Assembly (NCBI RefSeq): GCF_005503535.1
Contig: NZ_SCNN01000005.1
Span: 302,447-366,446, forward strand
DNA from: Mesorhizobium comanense
GTDB taxonomy: Bacteria; Pseudomonadota; Alphaproteobacteria; Rhizobiales; Rhizobiaceae
DNA: 64,000 nt
Direction of reading: 5' to 3'
Below, piece by piece: positions 1-8,991 of this stretch. The notes under the pieces were generated by a model, which had not been told where the DNA came from, made no database searches, and was given only the letters and a program-made list of their open reading frames with translations. Position 1 is the stretch's first letter, and each line of letters opens with the position of its first letter. The translations under genes and the position numbers were made by a program.

Positions 1-2
1 CA

Positions 3-1955
3 CGGATGCTGGGCTCCGAGATCGCCACGCAGGTCACGGGCAGGATCGTGGCGATGGACCAGATGGAGACAGGGCGTATCCGGCTGACTATCGACGTGAC
101 TTCGACCGCGCGGCCGAAACTGCGCTATGCGCCGGAGCGGGTCCGCATTTCCGCGGTCAAGATACCGGCCGGGATGAAAGCCGGTACGCTCGTGAGCGGC
201 TACGCCAGGCTGTTGCCGCCGACGGGCCCGGTGCGTCCCGACAGCTACGACTTCTCCTTTGACAGCTATTTCTCGGGCATCGGCGCCAGCGGGTTCTTCA
301 TGGGCACGCCCAGGATTGTTGCCGACGATGATGATGCTTCGCTGCTGTCGCGTCTTTCCTCGTCCATCGAGAACGCCCGGCAGGACATAGCCGATCACAT
401 CCGAAGCCAAGTCGGTGGCGCCGAGGGCGAGATTGCTGCGGCGCTGATGGTCGGGGTGCGCGCCGGCATCCCCAATGAAATCAACGAGTCCATGCGGCGG
501 ACCGGCATTTACCACATCATTTCGATTTCCGGACTGCACATGGCGCTGGTGGCGGGCACCGTCATGATGTTGATGCGTGGCGCCTTCGCCCTTTTTCCGG
601 ACTTTTCCTCGCGCCGGCCGGTCAAGAAATACGCCGCCGCTGTCGCGCTCTTCTCGATCGCCGCCTACCTCGTCATTTCAGGTGTCGTCGTTGCGGCCGA
701 ACGAAGCTTCATCATGCTGGCGGTGATGCTCGTTGCCGTCCTGTTCGACCGGGCAGCGCTGACAATGCGCAATCTGGCGATCTCCGCCCTTGCGGTCATC
801 GCCGTGTCGCCGCACGAAGTGGTGGGCCCGAGTTTCCAGATGTCCTTCGCAGCGACCGCGGCGCTGGTGGGTGCGTATGCGGGCTGGGCCGACCACCGCG
901 CGGGAAAGGCGAGGCCACCGCCGCCAAAACGATCGCCGCTCGGTTTCCTGGTCCATCGATTTCTGCTGACGGCCGGCGGGTTGGCAATGACCTCCATCAT
1001 TGCCGGCAGTGCAACAGCACTCTTCGCGGTCTGGCATTTCCAGCGTGTCTCGCCGCTCAGCCTGTTCGCCAATCTGGCGATCATGCCGATCGTCTCGGCC
1101 GTGATGTTCCTTTGTGTTGCCGCCGCGTTGTTGATGCCGTTCGGTCTCGACTGGCCGGCGCTCTATTTGATGGGCAAGGGTCTGACGGCGATGATCGCCA
1201 TATCGGCGTGGATATCGGAGCGCTCGCCTGTCGACGCGGTAGGGCTGATCTCGCACCACTCCGTCTTCATGGTAACAATTGCGCTCATCATCGCGACCGT
1301 GGCCACGACCTGGCTCAGGCTGGCGGCCATACCCTTCGCGCTTGCCGGCCTGCTGACCGTTTCGAGTACGCGCGCGCCCGATGTGCTGATCTCGGAAGAC
1401 GCCAGGCTGGTGGCGCTGCCGATCGGCGGTGGCGAACTCGCGGTCAGCCGCGCCCGTCCGAACCAGTTCACTGTCGACAATTGGAAACGCGCCCTGAAGT
1501 CCGAGACCATCGTGCTGCCAGAAGCTTTCGGCTCCGGGGAGGGGCAGTTCGACATCTTCGATCCCGCGCAACTGCCGGCGGGAGCACCGTTCTATTGTCT
1601 TGCAGACCTCTGCATGGCCCGCCATCCCGAAGGCGCCATCATTGCCTATGTCGAAGATCGCAAGGACACATGGAAGGCCTGCGGATATGCCAATCTGATC
1701 GTCGTCAACGACGCCACCGGCTATGATGCCTGCCATGACCCGATGGTTCTGGTCGTAACCAAGCGGCAGCTTGCACGCGAAGGCAGCGCCGCCATCTTCT
1801 TCGACCGCCAATCGTCAACGACCCCTGCCGAGATCGAATTCTCGGTCAACAAGCCGTACCGGCCCTGGCACGAGCAGCGGAAGTTTTCGCGCGAGGCGAG
1901 GGGCCTGCTACCCTACCAAAAGCCTGAAAAGCCGGATTCCGTGCCCGCTCAATAG
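3..1955 (+). CDS. comEC: ComEC/Rec2 family DNA-uptake channel protein (5' end cut by window edge)
   Basis: Inner-membrane competence channel family that moves single-stranded DNA into the cytoplasm. The frame stays open to the left edge, so the N-terminal membrane part is missing. The visible protein starts in the OB-like segment (about residues 10-100), then has the Competence domain with the typical [12 protein letters not shown] motif near residue 173 and about eight hydrophobic segments to residue 450. The C-terminal 200 residues are a degenerate metallo-beta-lactamase-like tail without a clear HxHxDH motif. ComEC in non-competent rhizobia is common and its role there is unproven. The last 7 bases overlap the end of the convergent lexA gene. 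Confidence 0.9.
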   Translation, partial: RMLGSEIATQVTGRIVAMDQMETGRIRLTIDVTSTARPKLRYAPERVRISAVKIPAGMKAGTLVSGYARLLPPTGPVRPDSYDFSFDSYFSGIGASGFFMGTPRIVADDDDASLLSRLSSSIENARQDIADHIRSQVGGAEGEIAAALMVGVRAGIPNEINESMRRTGIYHIISISGLHMALVAGTVMMLMRGAFALFPDFSSRRPVKKYAAAVALFSIAAYLVISGVVVAAERSFIMLAVMLVAVLFDRAALTMRNLAISALAVIAVSPHEVVGPSFQMSFAATAALVGAYAGWADHRAGKARPPPPKRSPLGFLVHRFLLTAGGLAMTSIIAGSATALFAVWHFQRVSPLSLFANLAIMPIVSAVMFLCVAAALLMPFGLDWPALYLMGKGLTAMIAISAWISERSPVDAVGLISHHSVFMVTIALIIATVATTWLRLAAIPFALAGLLTVSSTRAPDVLISEDARLVALPIGGGELAVSRARPNQFTVDNWKRALKSETIVLPEAFGSGEGQFDIFDPAQLPAGAPFYCLADLCMARHPEGAIIAYVEDRKDTWKACGYANLIVVNDATGYDACHDPMVLVVTKRQLAREGSAAIFFDRQSSTTPAEIEFSVNKPYRPWHEQRKFSREARGLLPYQKPEKPDSVPAQ

Positions 1956-2707
1956 CGCCTGATAAGCCCGACGAGCCTGCCCTGCACCTTGACCCTGTCC
2001 GGCCCGAAAATACGTGTTTCATAGGCCGGGTTCGCGGCTTCAAGCGCAATCGAGGCGCCCTTGCGGCGGAACCGCTTCAGCGTCGCCTCTTCCTCATCGA
2101 CCAGCGCCACGACGATCTCGCCAGGGCTTGCCGTATCGGCGTTGCGGATGATGACGGTGTCGCCGTCGAAGATGCCGGCCTCGATCATCGAGTCGCCCTT
2201 GACCTCAAGCGCATAGTGCTCGCCACCCATGATCATGTCGGGCGGCACCGAGATCGAATGGGTCTGGTGCTGGATGGCGTCGATCGGCACACCAGCGGCA
2301 ATGCGGCCCATCACCGGAATGGACACGGCGGAAACGGCATCGTCGTCATTGCCGGCCGCGGGCACGCGCGACGGCGGCGTCGCCGGCTTGATCTGGCGGC
2401 CGAGGCCGCCCTGTCCGGGGCTGGTCTGGCCAAGGCTGCCCTGGATGACGCTCGGCGAAAACTTCTTGGCCGCGTTGAGGCCTGGCGCGATCGAATCGGG
2501 CAACCGCAGCACTTCCAGGGCGCGCGCCCGGTTGGGCAGGCGCCTTATGAAGCCGCGTTCCTCCAGCGCCGTGATCAGGCGATGGATACCCGACTTCGAG
2601 GCCAGGTCCAGCGCTTCCTTCATCTCGTCAAAGGACGGCGGGATGCCGCTTTCCTTGAGCCTTTCATGAATGAACATCAGCAGTTCATGTTGCTTGCGCG
2701 TCAGCAT
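1949..2707 (-). CDS. lexA: SOS repressor LexA
   Basis: Transcriptional repressor of the DNA-damage response; self-cleaves when bound to RecA filaments. The 252-residue protein begins [17 protein letters not shown], a standard LexA start; an upstream in-frame start at 2758 would add 17 unrelated residues and run toward the operator. The winged helix spans about residues 1-65. The Ala-Gly cleavage site is in GRIAAGVP, the catalytic Ser is in GDSMIEAG and the Lys is in the ATLKRF segment. A proline/glycine-rich linker makes it longer than the E. coli protein, as is usual in alphaproteobacteria. An SOS box lies 72 bases upstream. Convergent with comEC, 7-base overlap. Confidence 0.97.
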   Translation of the reverse strand: MLTRKQHELLMFIHERLKESGIPPSFDEMKEALDLASKSGIHRLITALEERGFIRRLPNRARALEVLRLPDSIAPGLNAAKKFSPSVIQGSLGQTSPGQGGLGRQIKPATPPSRVPAAGNDDDAVSAVSIPVMGRIAAGVPIDAIQHQTHSISVPPDMIMGGEHYALEVKGDSMIEAGIFDGDTVIIRNADTASPGEIVVALVDEEEATLKRFRRKGASIALEAANPAYETRIFGPDRVKVQGRLVGLIRRY

Positions 2708-3065
2708 GGCGGTCCCCAAGGTATGAACGGACGGTCTGCACCAGAATCGAAAAAACAAACCCAGAACAAACCCTATCTGTTCCAGTTGTGTTCCGCAACC
2801 GTTTAAAGTTTAATGAATTTGTTAAGGCGGCTGAAATTATTTGACCCCGGGCGCCTTGCGAGACGCCGCGGTTTCCGCGATCGGTATCGCCCGCGCTATT
2901 GAAATTGTTTTGGTTAATAGCCTGTGGCCTATCTCCAGAAGAACCTTGGCCTCAATCGATCGGAAGGCCTCCATCAGGCTGGTTTGTTCGATCTGCAGGC
3001 TGTTGCCACCGAGAACGAAACGAAGCCAAAACGCCAACCGTCGCAACGCGGAAATCCGGATGCTC
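2708..3065. other. Intergenic region between lexA and the dehydratase-like gene
   Basis: 358 bases. The lexA-proximal part holds the SOS box and an AT-rich stretch (2800-2835). The rest shows no convincing gene. A minus-strand frame (ATG at 2974, stop at 2837, 45 codons) has reasonable composition but no clear ribosome-binding site and no recognised family, so it is not called. This is also the left junction of the catabolic block that separates lexA from moeA. Confidence 0.5.
2779..2793 (-). promoter_or_regulatory. SOS box (LexA operator) upstream of lexA
   Basis: Reads GTTC-CAGTTGT-GTTC, an exact match to the alphaproteobacterial LexA site GTTC-N7-GTTC. It sits 72-86 bases upstream of the lexA start, so it fits LexA autorepression. 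Match seen directly; function follows from known alphaproteobacterial SOS regulation. Confidence 0.85.
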
Positions 3066-4040
3066 TCACGCCACCGGTATCCCCCCGGCCAGCACCTGCG
3101 AGTAAGCGCCGGCATCGATGTTGCCGCCCGAGATGACGCAGACGATATTGCCGGTTGCGTATCCGCTGCCGAGAGCGGCGGCAAGCGACGCTGCTCCCGC
3201 GCCTTCGGCCACGATCTTTGCTTTCGAGAACAGGAGGCGCATGGCCTCCGTGACCTGCTCGAGGCTGACGGTGACGGCGCCATCAATAAGCTGCTTCGCC
3301 ACCGGCCAGAGCCCGGGCACCAGGGACGGGCCGCCAATGCTCTTGATGAAGGAAGGCCGCGTCTCGATCTCGACGATGCGTCCAGCCGCCAGAGCGGCGG
3401 TGACCGGAGCGGCATTCTCGTCTTCGACCGCGAACGCCCTTGCCTGCGGTCGCAAAGACTTGACCGCGGCGGCCACCCCTGTCGTCATGCCGCCACCGCC
3501 GTAGGGTGTGAGCACGCAATCGATTGCGGGCAGGTCTTCGACGATCTCGAGGCCGATGGTGCCGTTGCCCGCCAGGACGGCTTGGTCGGTGACGGGATTG
3601 ATCAGAAGCTCGCTGGCGCCGGGGTGTTCGGCACCGGTAATGTAACGCCACCATGTCTCATGCGAGACGAAGCGGACGTCTCCGCCGAGCCGGCGGACGC
3701 CGTCGATCTTGGTCTGCGGCGCGTCGGCATACATGTAGGCGGCCATTGGAATGCCAAGCGCCCGTGCCGCCCAGGCCATCCCATAGGCCATGTTGCCGGA
3801 ACTTACCGTCGCCACGCCATGTCTCAGCGTGTCGGCATCGCGCGACAGCAGGGCATTGAGCGCCGGCCTGACCTTGAAGGCGCCAATCGGCGACAGCGTC
3901 TCCAGCTTCAGGAAAATATGCTGGTCGGCCCGGCCGAGGTCGACAGACAGCAGCGGCGTTCGCGGCAGCCACGCACTCAGCCGGTCACGCGCCGCCGCAA
4001 TCTCGTCAAGCGTCGGAGGGCGAGGGGGCGCGAAACTCAT
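3066..4040 (-). CDS. Threonine/serine dehydratase-like PLP enzyme (fold type II)
   Basis: Probable PLP-dependent ammonia-lyase or related beta-elimination enzyme of 324 residues, the length of catabolic dehydratases without an ACT domain. The Schiff-base lysine is in PIGAFKVRP (near residue 55, usual GSFKxRG), the phosphate-binding glycines are in YGGGGM (near residue 179), and a C-terminal SGGN motif is present. The conserved SAGNHAQG segment reads SSGNMAYG, with Met in place of His, so the substrate may not be threonine. The start overlaps the GntR stop by four bases (ATGA), so the two genes form one operon facing away from the ABC importer. Threonine, serine or another amino acid from the tryptophan pathway are all possible substrates. 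Confidence 0.8.
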   Translation of the reverse strand: MSFAPPRPPTLDEIAAARDRLSAWLPRTPLLSVDLGRADQHIFLKLETLSPIGAFKVRPALNALLSRDADTLRHGVATVSSGNMAYGMAWAARALGIPMAAYMYADAPQTKIDGVRRLGGDVRFVSHETWWRYITGAEHPGASELLINPVTDQAVLAGNGTIGLEIVEDLPAIDCVLTPYGGGGMTTGVAAAVKSLRPQARAFAVEDENAAPVTAALAAGRIVEIETRPSFIKSIGGPSLVPGLWPVAKQLIDGAVTVSLEQVTEAMRLLFSKAKIVAEGAGAASLAAALGSGYATGNIVCVISGGNIDAGAYSQVLAGGIPVA

Positions 4041-4810
4041 CCGGAAACCGTTTTCAGGCTGCCGGCGCGCGCGGCATAGCCATTGGCGCCATTGTCTTCG
4101 GTGTGGACATAGACATGCAGCGTGTAGCCGATATGGGCAGTCATCAAAGCCCTTGCCCGTTCGATGTCGCGATCGAGCGCGGCTTCCATGATCGCGGTGT
4201 GATGCTCGATCGCGATCGCCTCGCGCAGCGCATCCATCGCTTCCTCATAGCCGTTCTTGAGGCCGGCCGCGGCCCGCAGCGTCGGTGCCAGGCCGAGAAA
4301 ACGATGGTGCCGCCGCAATTGGTCCGCGATTGTCGAGCGGAAGCGCAGCAGCCAGTTGGACGTCGCTGCGCTCAGCAGTGCCGCGTGAAACGCCTCGTGG
4401 CTCTCGTCCCATTGGTCGACGGCCGCATCCGAGGGGTCATCGACCGCCGTCTTGCAGCGGGACAGCCGGTAATGAGCGGTGACGACGGCGTCCTCCCACT
4501 CGCGGCCGCCCTTTGCGATCGATTCCAGGAACAGCGGCATCTCGACGACAAGTCTTGCCCGCGCCAGATCCTCGAGTTCGGCACGGGAAACCGGGGCGAC
4601 GGCAAAGCCGCGATTGCTTATGGCGGTGACAAGGCGTTCGGCTTCGAGCCGCGACAATGCCTCGCGGAGCGGCGTCCAGCCAACACCATAGGTGCCGCGT
4701 AGCGCGCTCAGCTTGAGCGGCGCGCCCGGCATGAGGCGGGTGGTCAGGATATCGCGCCGCAGCAGCTGATAGGCCGCTTCCGTCTTGGTCGAATTGGTCT
4801 GGTCCTGCAT
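4037..4810 (-). CDS. GntR family regulator, FCD-type (FadR/VanR subfamily)
   Basis: DNA-binding regulator of 257 residues. The winged helix-turn-helix occupies about residues 10-75 (pattern LSALRGTYGVGWTPLREALSRLEAERLV), followed by an all-helical FCD effector domain to about residue 225. It is transcribed divergently from the ABC importer and first in an operon with the dehydratase-like gene. Two near-identical 12-base palindromes of the ATTATATATAAT type lie in the 151-base divergent region, a suitable operator shape for this subfamily. Inferred role: controls both the operon and the importer, and perhaps the kyn genes. The effector is unknown; tryptophan, kynurenine or anthranilate are candidates. 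Confidence 0.9.
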   Translation of the reverse strand: MQDQTNSTKTEAAYQLLRRDILTTRLMPGAPLKLSALRGTYGVGWTPLREALSRLEAERLVTAISNRGFAVAPVSRAELEDLARARLVVEMPLFLESIAKGGREWEDAVVTAHYRLSRCKTAVDDPSDAAVDQWDESHEAFHAALLSAATSNWLLRFRSTIADQLRRHHRFLGLAPTLRAAAGLKNGYEEAMDALREAIAIEHHTAIMEAALDRDIERARALMTAHIGYTLHVYVHTEDNGANGYAARAGSLKTVSG

Positions 4811-4839
4811 CGCGATCCGTCCATCGTCGGGCCTGGGAA

Positions 4840-4880
4840 ATTATATATGATGGGAAGGCATGGCAAGAATTATATATAAT
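4840..4880. promoter_or_regulatory. Paired palindromic operator for the GntR regulator
   Basis: ATTATATATAAT at 4869-4880 is a perfect 12-base palindrome, and ATTATATATGAT at 4840-4851 matches it at 11 of 12 positions. Their centres are 29 bases apart in the divergent gap. The right copy lies directly upstream of a -35-like TTGACA. Assignment to the adjacent GntR protein is inference. Confidence 0.6.
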
Positions 4881-4882
4881 GT

Positions 4883-4911
4883 TTGACACGCGCCGACTGA
4901 CTGACCATGAT
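4883..4911 (+). promoter_or_regulatory. Probable promoter of the ABC importer operon
   Basis: TTGACA at 4883-4888 followed after 17 bases by CATGAT at 4906-4911 (4 of 6 to TATAAT). The first gene starts at 4962 behind a GGGAGG ribosome-binding site. A GntR-type palindrome ends three bases before the -35 element. Confidence 0.5.
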
Positions 4912-4961
4912 CGCGGCAAGTGCCGTCCCGATGAACGGCGCTAGTCAAATCTGGGAGGGAA

Positions 4962-5951
4962 ATGATGTTGAAGTCGAAATCCGCTTGGCTGTCGGGATTG
5001 GCCCTGGCAGGCGCATTGATGGTCAGCGCCGGCAGCGCCGCGGCAGACCAGATCCGCATCGGTATCGCCAATTTCGGCGAGCATCCTCAGCTCAACGCCT
5101 CTATAGCCGGCTTCAAGAAGGCCTTGACCGACAACGGTTTTGTCGAGGGCAAGGACGTCGTCTACACGGAAAGCCACACCAATTTCGACGCCTCGCTTGT
5201 GCCGCAGATGATCGCCAAGCTTCAGGCCGAGCAGCCGAAGCTGATCTACACCATCACCACGCCGGTCTCGCAGATCGCCAAGAAGGCGCTCGCCGGCTCC
5301 GGCATTCCGATCGTCTTTGCCGCCGTCACCGATCCGGTCGCGGCAAAGCTGGTGCCATCGTGGGACGCCGGTGACGACGGCATGACGGGCGCCAGCGACC
5401 TGCAGGACGTCGCCGCTGTCATGGCCTTCACCAAGAAGCTGCTGCCGAACGCCAAGCGCTTCGGCGTGCCTTACAATCCAGGCGAGGCCAACGACGTCGC
5501 CCTGATCGAAAAGATCAAGGCGGCGGCACCCGCCGCCGGCTTCGAAGTCGTGGAAGTCGGTGTCGACAACGTCAATGACATTCAGCAGCGTATTGCTTCG
5601 CTCGCCGGCAAGGTCGACGTGATCTATGGCCCGGCTTCGAACCTGATCCAGCCGGCGATCGCCGCTGTCTCGGCGGCCGCCCGCCAGGCCGGCATCCCGG
5701 TCGTCAACTCCGACGACAGCGCGGTTCGCAACGGCACGGTGCCGGCGAGCTTCGCGGTCAATTACACGCAGGTCGGAGTCAACGCCGGCAACATCGCCGC
5801 CGAAATCCTCAAGGGCAAGGATCCCAAGACGATCGCACCGTCGCGCCCGGCCTACAAGGACCACATGGCAACGATTTCCCGCAAGGCGATGGCGGCGTTC
5901 GGCATCGAGATTCCTGCCTCGATGGCCGATTGCGGCTGCATCGTCGACTGA
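4962..5951 (+). CDS. ABC transporter substrate-binding protein, TrpX/ABC_sub_bind family
   Basis: Periplasmic solute receptor of 329 residues with a Sec signal peptide (hydrophobic residues 10-25, AAA-D cleavage near residue 28). The body has the ABC_sub_bind (PF04392) pattern: IRIGIANFGEHPQLN at the start, a central TTPVSQIAKKAL segment and GPASNLI near residue 224. Known members of this family bind tryptophan (TrpX) or other aromatic or purine-like ligands. GGGAGG lies three bases before the double ATG. It is the first gene of an importer (binding protein, ATPase, permease) that runs directly into kynureninase, so tryptophan or kynurenine is the likely ligand, by context only. Confidence 0.88.
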   Translation: MMLKSKSAWLSGLALAGALMVSAGSAAADQIRIGIANFGEHPQLNASIAGFKKALTDNGFVEGKDVVYTESHTNFDASLVPQMIAKLQAEQPKLIYTITTPVSQIAKKALAGSGIPIVFAAVTDPVAAKLVPSWDAGDDGMTGASDLQDVAAVMAFTKKLLPNAKRFGVPYNPGEANDVALIEKIKAAAPAAGFEVVEVGVDNVNDIQQRIASLAGKVDVIYGPASNLIQPAIAAVSAAARQAGIPVVNSDDSAVRNGTVPASFAVNYTQVGVNAGNIAAEILKGKDPKTIAPSRPAYKDHMATISRKAMAAFGIEIPASMADCGCIVD

Positions 5952-6014
5952 CAGCGGCTTGCGCAGGGTGGCGGCGCCGGATGCCGTCACCCTCTTTGGG
6001 GCCAGGGAGGAACG

Positions 6015-6794
6015 ATGCTGGAAATCCGATCCGCGCGCAAAGTGTTTTATCGGGGGCAGCCTGACGAGAAGGTCGCGCTCGATGGCCTCGACCTGTCGCT
6101 GGCCACAGGCGAGTTCGGCATTGTCATCGGCTCCAACGGAGCCGGCAAGAGCAGCATGCTCAACGCCATTTCAGGCGCTCTTGTGCTGGATTCCGGCAAG
6201 ATCCTGATCAATGGCTCTGACGTGACAAACATGCCGGTGCACAAGCGCGCCGCGAGATTGGCGCGCGTCTTCCAGGATCCGATGCGCGGCACCGCCGCCA
6301 GCATGACCGTGGCGGAGAACATGCTGCTGGCCGATCTGCGCAGTCAAAAACGCACGCTACGGCAAGGGCTGAACGCCACACGGCTGGCGTCCTACAAGGA
6401 GCGGCTGTCGATATTGGGCCTCGGTCTTGAAAATCGTCTCGATACCCGTGTCGATCTGCTCTCGGGCGGGCAGCGGCAGTCGCTGTCTTTGATCATGGCC
6501 GTCGGCGGATCGCCTGATTTGCTGCTGCTCGACGAACATACCGCGGCACTCGATCCGCGCACGGCCGAGATCGTCATGCGCGCGACGGTGCGCGCCGTCG
6601 ACGCGCTGAAGCTGACCACCCTGATGGTGACCCACAACATGCAGCACGCCGTCGACTATGGCAGCCGGGTGATCATGCTCGACGCGGGTCGCGTCCTGCT
6701 GGAGGTCACCGGCGAGGAGAAGGCGAGGGTCACGGTTCTCGATCTGATCGGCCATTTTTCGGTCAAGACCGATCGCATGTTGCTGGCGAGCTGA
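6015..6794 (+). CDS. ABC transporter ATP-binding protein of the TrpX-type importer
   Basis: Cytoplasmic ATPase of 259 residues. Walker A is GSNGAGKSS (near residue 40), the signature is LSGGQRQSL (near residue 151), Walker B is LLLLDEHTAAL with its glutamate, and the switch histidine is in MVTHNMQHA. An AGGGAGG ribosome-binding site precedes the ATG. It is located 63 bases after the binding protein and 5 bases before the permease, the usual layout for this three-gene importer class. Confidence 0.92.
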   Translation: MLEIRSARKVFYRGQPDEKVALDGLDLSLATGEFGIVIGSNGAGKSSMLNAISGALVLDSGKILINGSDVTNMPVHKRAARLARVFQDPMRGTAASMTVAENMLLADLRSQKRTLRQGLNATRLASYKERLSILGLGLENRLDTRVDLLSGGQRQSLSLIMAVGGSPDLLLLDEHTAALDPRTAEIVMRATVRAVDALKLTTLMVTHNMQHAVDYGSRVIMLDAGRVLLEVTGEEKARVTVLDLIGHFSVKTDRMLLAS

Positions 6795-6799
6795 TCATC

Positions 6800-7723
6800 A
6801 TGGGCTTCATTCAGGACGTACTGACGAGCTTCGTCGCGATCATCCCGGTCACCCTGGCGCAAAGCCTGATCCTGGCCTTCGTCGTGCTCGGGATCATGAT
6901 CCCGTTCCGCATGCTCAATTTTCCGGATCTCACCAGCGAAGGCGCCTTTCCGCTCGGCGGCTGCGTCTGCGGCATCATGCTTGCCGCCGGAATGGCGCCG
7001 CTGACCGGCATTCTGGTCGCCTTTGTCGCGGGCTTCGCGGCGGGCTGCTGCACCGCCTTCATCCATCTGCGCTTCCGCATCCACACGCTTCTAGCCGGTA
7101 TTCTGATGATGACGATGCTGTACAGCATCAACCTTCGCATCATGGGCAAGTCCAACCTTTCCGTGTTCGGTTCACCCACCGTCTTCGACTGGGTGCCTTT
7201 CGCGCGGCCGGGTTTCCCGGCGAGCAAGATCGTCGTCGCCGGCGCCATCGCGCTCCTCGTCTTCCTGGCGCTCTACATGTTTTTCAGGACCGAGAAGGGT
7301 ACTGCCGTGCGCGCCGTCGGCGCCAATCCCGACATGGCCGAGGCGCAAGGCATCAATGTCTGGGCAGCGACCATTGGTGGCGTCGGACTGGCCAGCGCGT
7401 TTTCGGCGTCGAGCGGCGCGTTGATGGTGCAGTCGCAGGGATTTGCCGACGTCAATATGGGCCTGGGGATTCTCATCAACGGGCTGGCAGCGCTGATGAT
7501 CGGCGAGGCGGTCGTCGGCAAGCAGACGGTCTGGCGTCAGCTGCTGGCGCCCTTTGCCGGCGCGATTATCTATTACCAGCTCGTCTCGTTCTGTCTTGCC
7601 GCCGGCATGCCGCCTCCAGATCTCAAGCTTGCGACCGGCCTGTTCGTGCTCGCCATGCTGGCCTTGCCGAGCCTCAAGCGCAGCCGCGGGCCGGCGCCGG
7701 CGCGCGAAGCGATCCGTGAATAA
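6800..7723 (+). CDS. ABC transporter permease of the TrpX-type importer
   Basis: Integral membrane protein of 307 residues with about eight hydrophobic segments. It belongs to the branched-chain-type permease family (BPD_transp_2) that partners ABC_sub_bind receptors. A conserved cytoplasmic loop reads RAVGANPDMAEAQGIN near residue 170. It ends 12 bases before kynureninase, so importer and enzyme are probably on one transcript. One permease gene implies a homodimeric channel. Confidence 0.9.
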   Translation: MGFIQDVLTSFVAIIPVTLAQSLILAFVVLGIMIPFRMLNFPDLTSEGAFPLGGCVCGIMLAAGMAPLTGILVAFVAGFAAGCCTAFIHLRFRIHTLLAGILMMTMLYSINLRIMGKSNLSVFGSPTVFDWVPFARPGFPASKIVVAGAIALLVFLALYMFFRTEKGTAVRAVGANPDMAEAQGINVWAATIGGVGLASAFSASSGALMVQSQGFADVNMGLGILINGLAALMIGEAVVGKQTVWRQLLAPFAGAIIYYQLVSFCLAAGMPPPDLKLATGLFVLAMLALPSLKRSRGPAPAREAIRE

Positions 7724-7735
7724 ACAGGGAATGTC

Positions 7736-8989
7736 ATGACCATGAACGCCACGCCCGATCTCGCGGCCGTCGAAGCCATGGATGCGGCCGATCCGCTACG
7801 CGCCATGCGCGACCGGTTCATCTTGCCGGAAGGCGTCATCTATCTCGACGGCAATTCGCTGGGCGCGGCAGCCCCCGGCGTCTTCGGCGAATTGCAGAAG
7901 GCCGCGACGCAGGAATGGGCGCAGGATCTGATCCGTGCCTGGAACACCGCCGGCTGGTTCGACATGCCGGTCGCGCTTGGCGATCAGCTTGGGCGGCTGA
8001 TCGGGGCGGCCGCCGGCCAGACGGTGGTCTGTGACACGACTTCCATCAACATCTACAAGCTGCTCCACGCAGCCCTTGGCATGCGCCCGGACCGCTCCGT
8101 GATCGTCGCCGAGGGCGATAGTTTCCCGACCGACCTCTATATGGCCGAAGGCGTGGCCTCGACCCGGTCAGGAACGCGGCTGGTGCTGGAGGGCGTCGAC
8201 GCGCCAGCCATCGAGGATTTGATCGACGAGCGCGTCGCCGTCATCCTGGTCAACCACGTCAACTACAAGTCAGGCCAGTTGCGCGACATGGCCGCGCTGA
8301 CGCGCAAGGCCCATGATGCCGGCGCGCTGATCATCTGGGATCTCTGCCACACCGCCGGCGCCCTGCCGGTCGAACTCGACCGCGCCAATGCCGATTTCGC
8401 GGTCGGCTGCACCTACAAGTATCTGAATGGCGGGCCCGGCGCGCCGGCATTCATCTATGCGGCAGAACGCCATCATGGCGTTGTCCAGCAACCGCTGAGC
8501 GGCTGGTGGGGCCATGTGCGTCCCTTTGCCTTCGAGCAAGGTTTTACCGCCGGCAGCGGCATCCGCCGTTTCCTGTGCGGCACGCAGCCAATGCTCTCGA
8601 TGCGGGCCCTGAAGGGGGCGCTCGACGTCTGGAACGATGTCGACATGGATGCGGTGCGCAAGAAAAGCATCGCGCTGACCGACCTCTTCATCGAGCTCGT
8701 CGAAGACAGATGCGGCGCTTACGGCCTCGAACTCGAGAGCCCGCGCGACGGCAACCAGCGCGGCAGCCAGGTTTCGTTCCTCCACCCGCATGGCTACCAG
8801 GTGATGCGCGCCCTGATCGAGCGCGGCGTCATCGGCGATTTTCGCGCGCCCTCGACCATCCGCTTCGGCTTCACGCCGCTTTATGTCGGGTACCGAGACG
8901 TATGGGAGGCGGTCGAAGTGCTGGAGGACATATTGCGCACCGGCGCCTGGCAGGAGGCGCGTTTCGCCGTCAAGACGGCGGTGACCTGA
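7736..8989 (+). CDS. kynU: Kynureninase
   Basis: PLP enzyme that cleaves L-kynurenine to anthranilate and alanine (EC 3.7.1.3). The 417-residue length fits bacterial KynU. YLDGNSLG near residue 37 and the PLP-lysine motif CTYKYLNGGPGAPAF near residue 225 are diagnostic. AGGGA five bases upstream supports the ATG at 7736. Last gene of the importer operon; its stop is two bases from the stop of the convergent kynA. Anthranilate made here can go to the CoA ligase next door or to TrpD about 6 kb away. Confidence 0.96.
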   Translation: MTMNATPDLAAVEAMDAADPLRAMRDRFILPEGVIYLDGNSLGAAAPGVFGELQKAATQEWAQDLIRAWNTAGWFDMPVALGDQLGRLIGAAAGQTVVCDTTSINIYKLLHAALGMRPDRSVIVAEGDSFPTDLYMAEGVASTRSGTRLVLEGVDAPAIEDLIDERVAVILVNHVNYKSGQLRDMAALTRKAHDAGALIIWDLCHTAGALPVELDRANADFAVGCTYKYLNGGPGAPAFIYAAERHHGVVQQPLSGWWGHVRPFAFEQGFTAGSGIRRFLCGTQPMLSMRALKGALDVWNDVDMDAVRKKSIALTDLFIELVEDRCGAYGLELESPRDGNQRGSQVSFLHPHGYQVMRALIERGVIGDFRAPSTIRFGFTPLYVGYRDVWEAVEVLEDILRTGAWQEARFAVKTAVT

Positions 8990-8991
8990 GT

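Noticed and set aside
2837..2974. 45-codon minus-strand ORF between lexA and the dehydratase-like gene
   Set aside because: Composition is acceptable, but there is no ribosome-binding site, no family and no support from neighbours.
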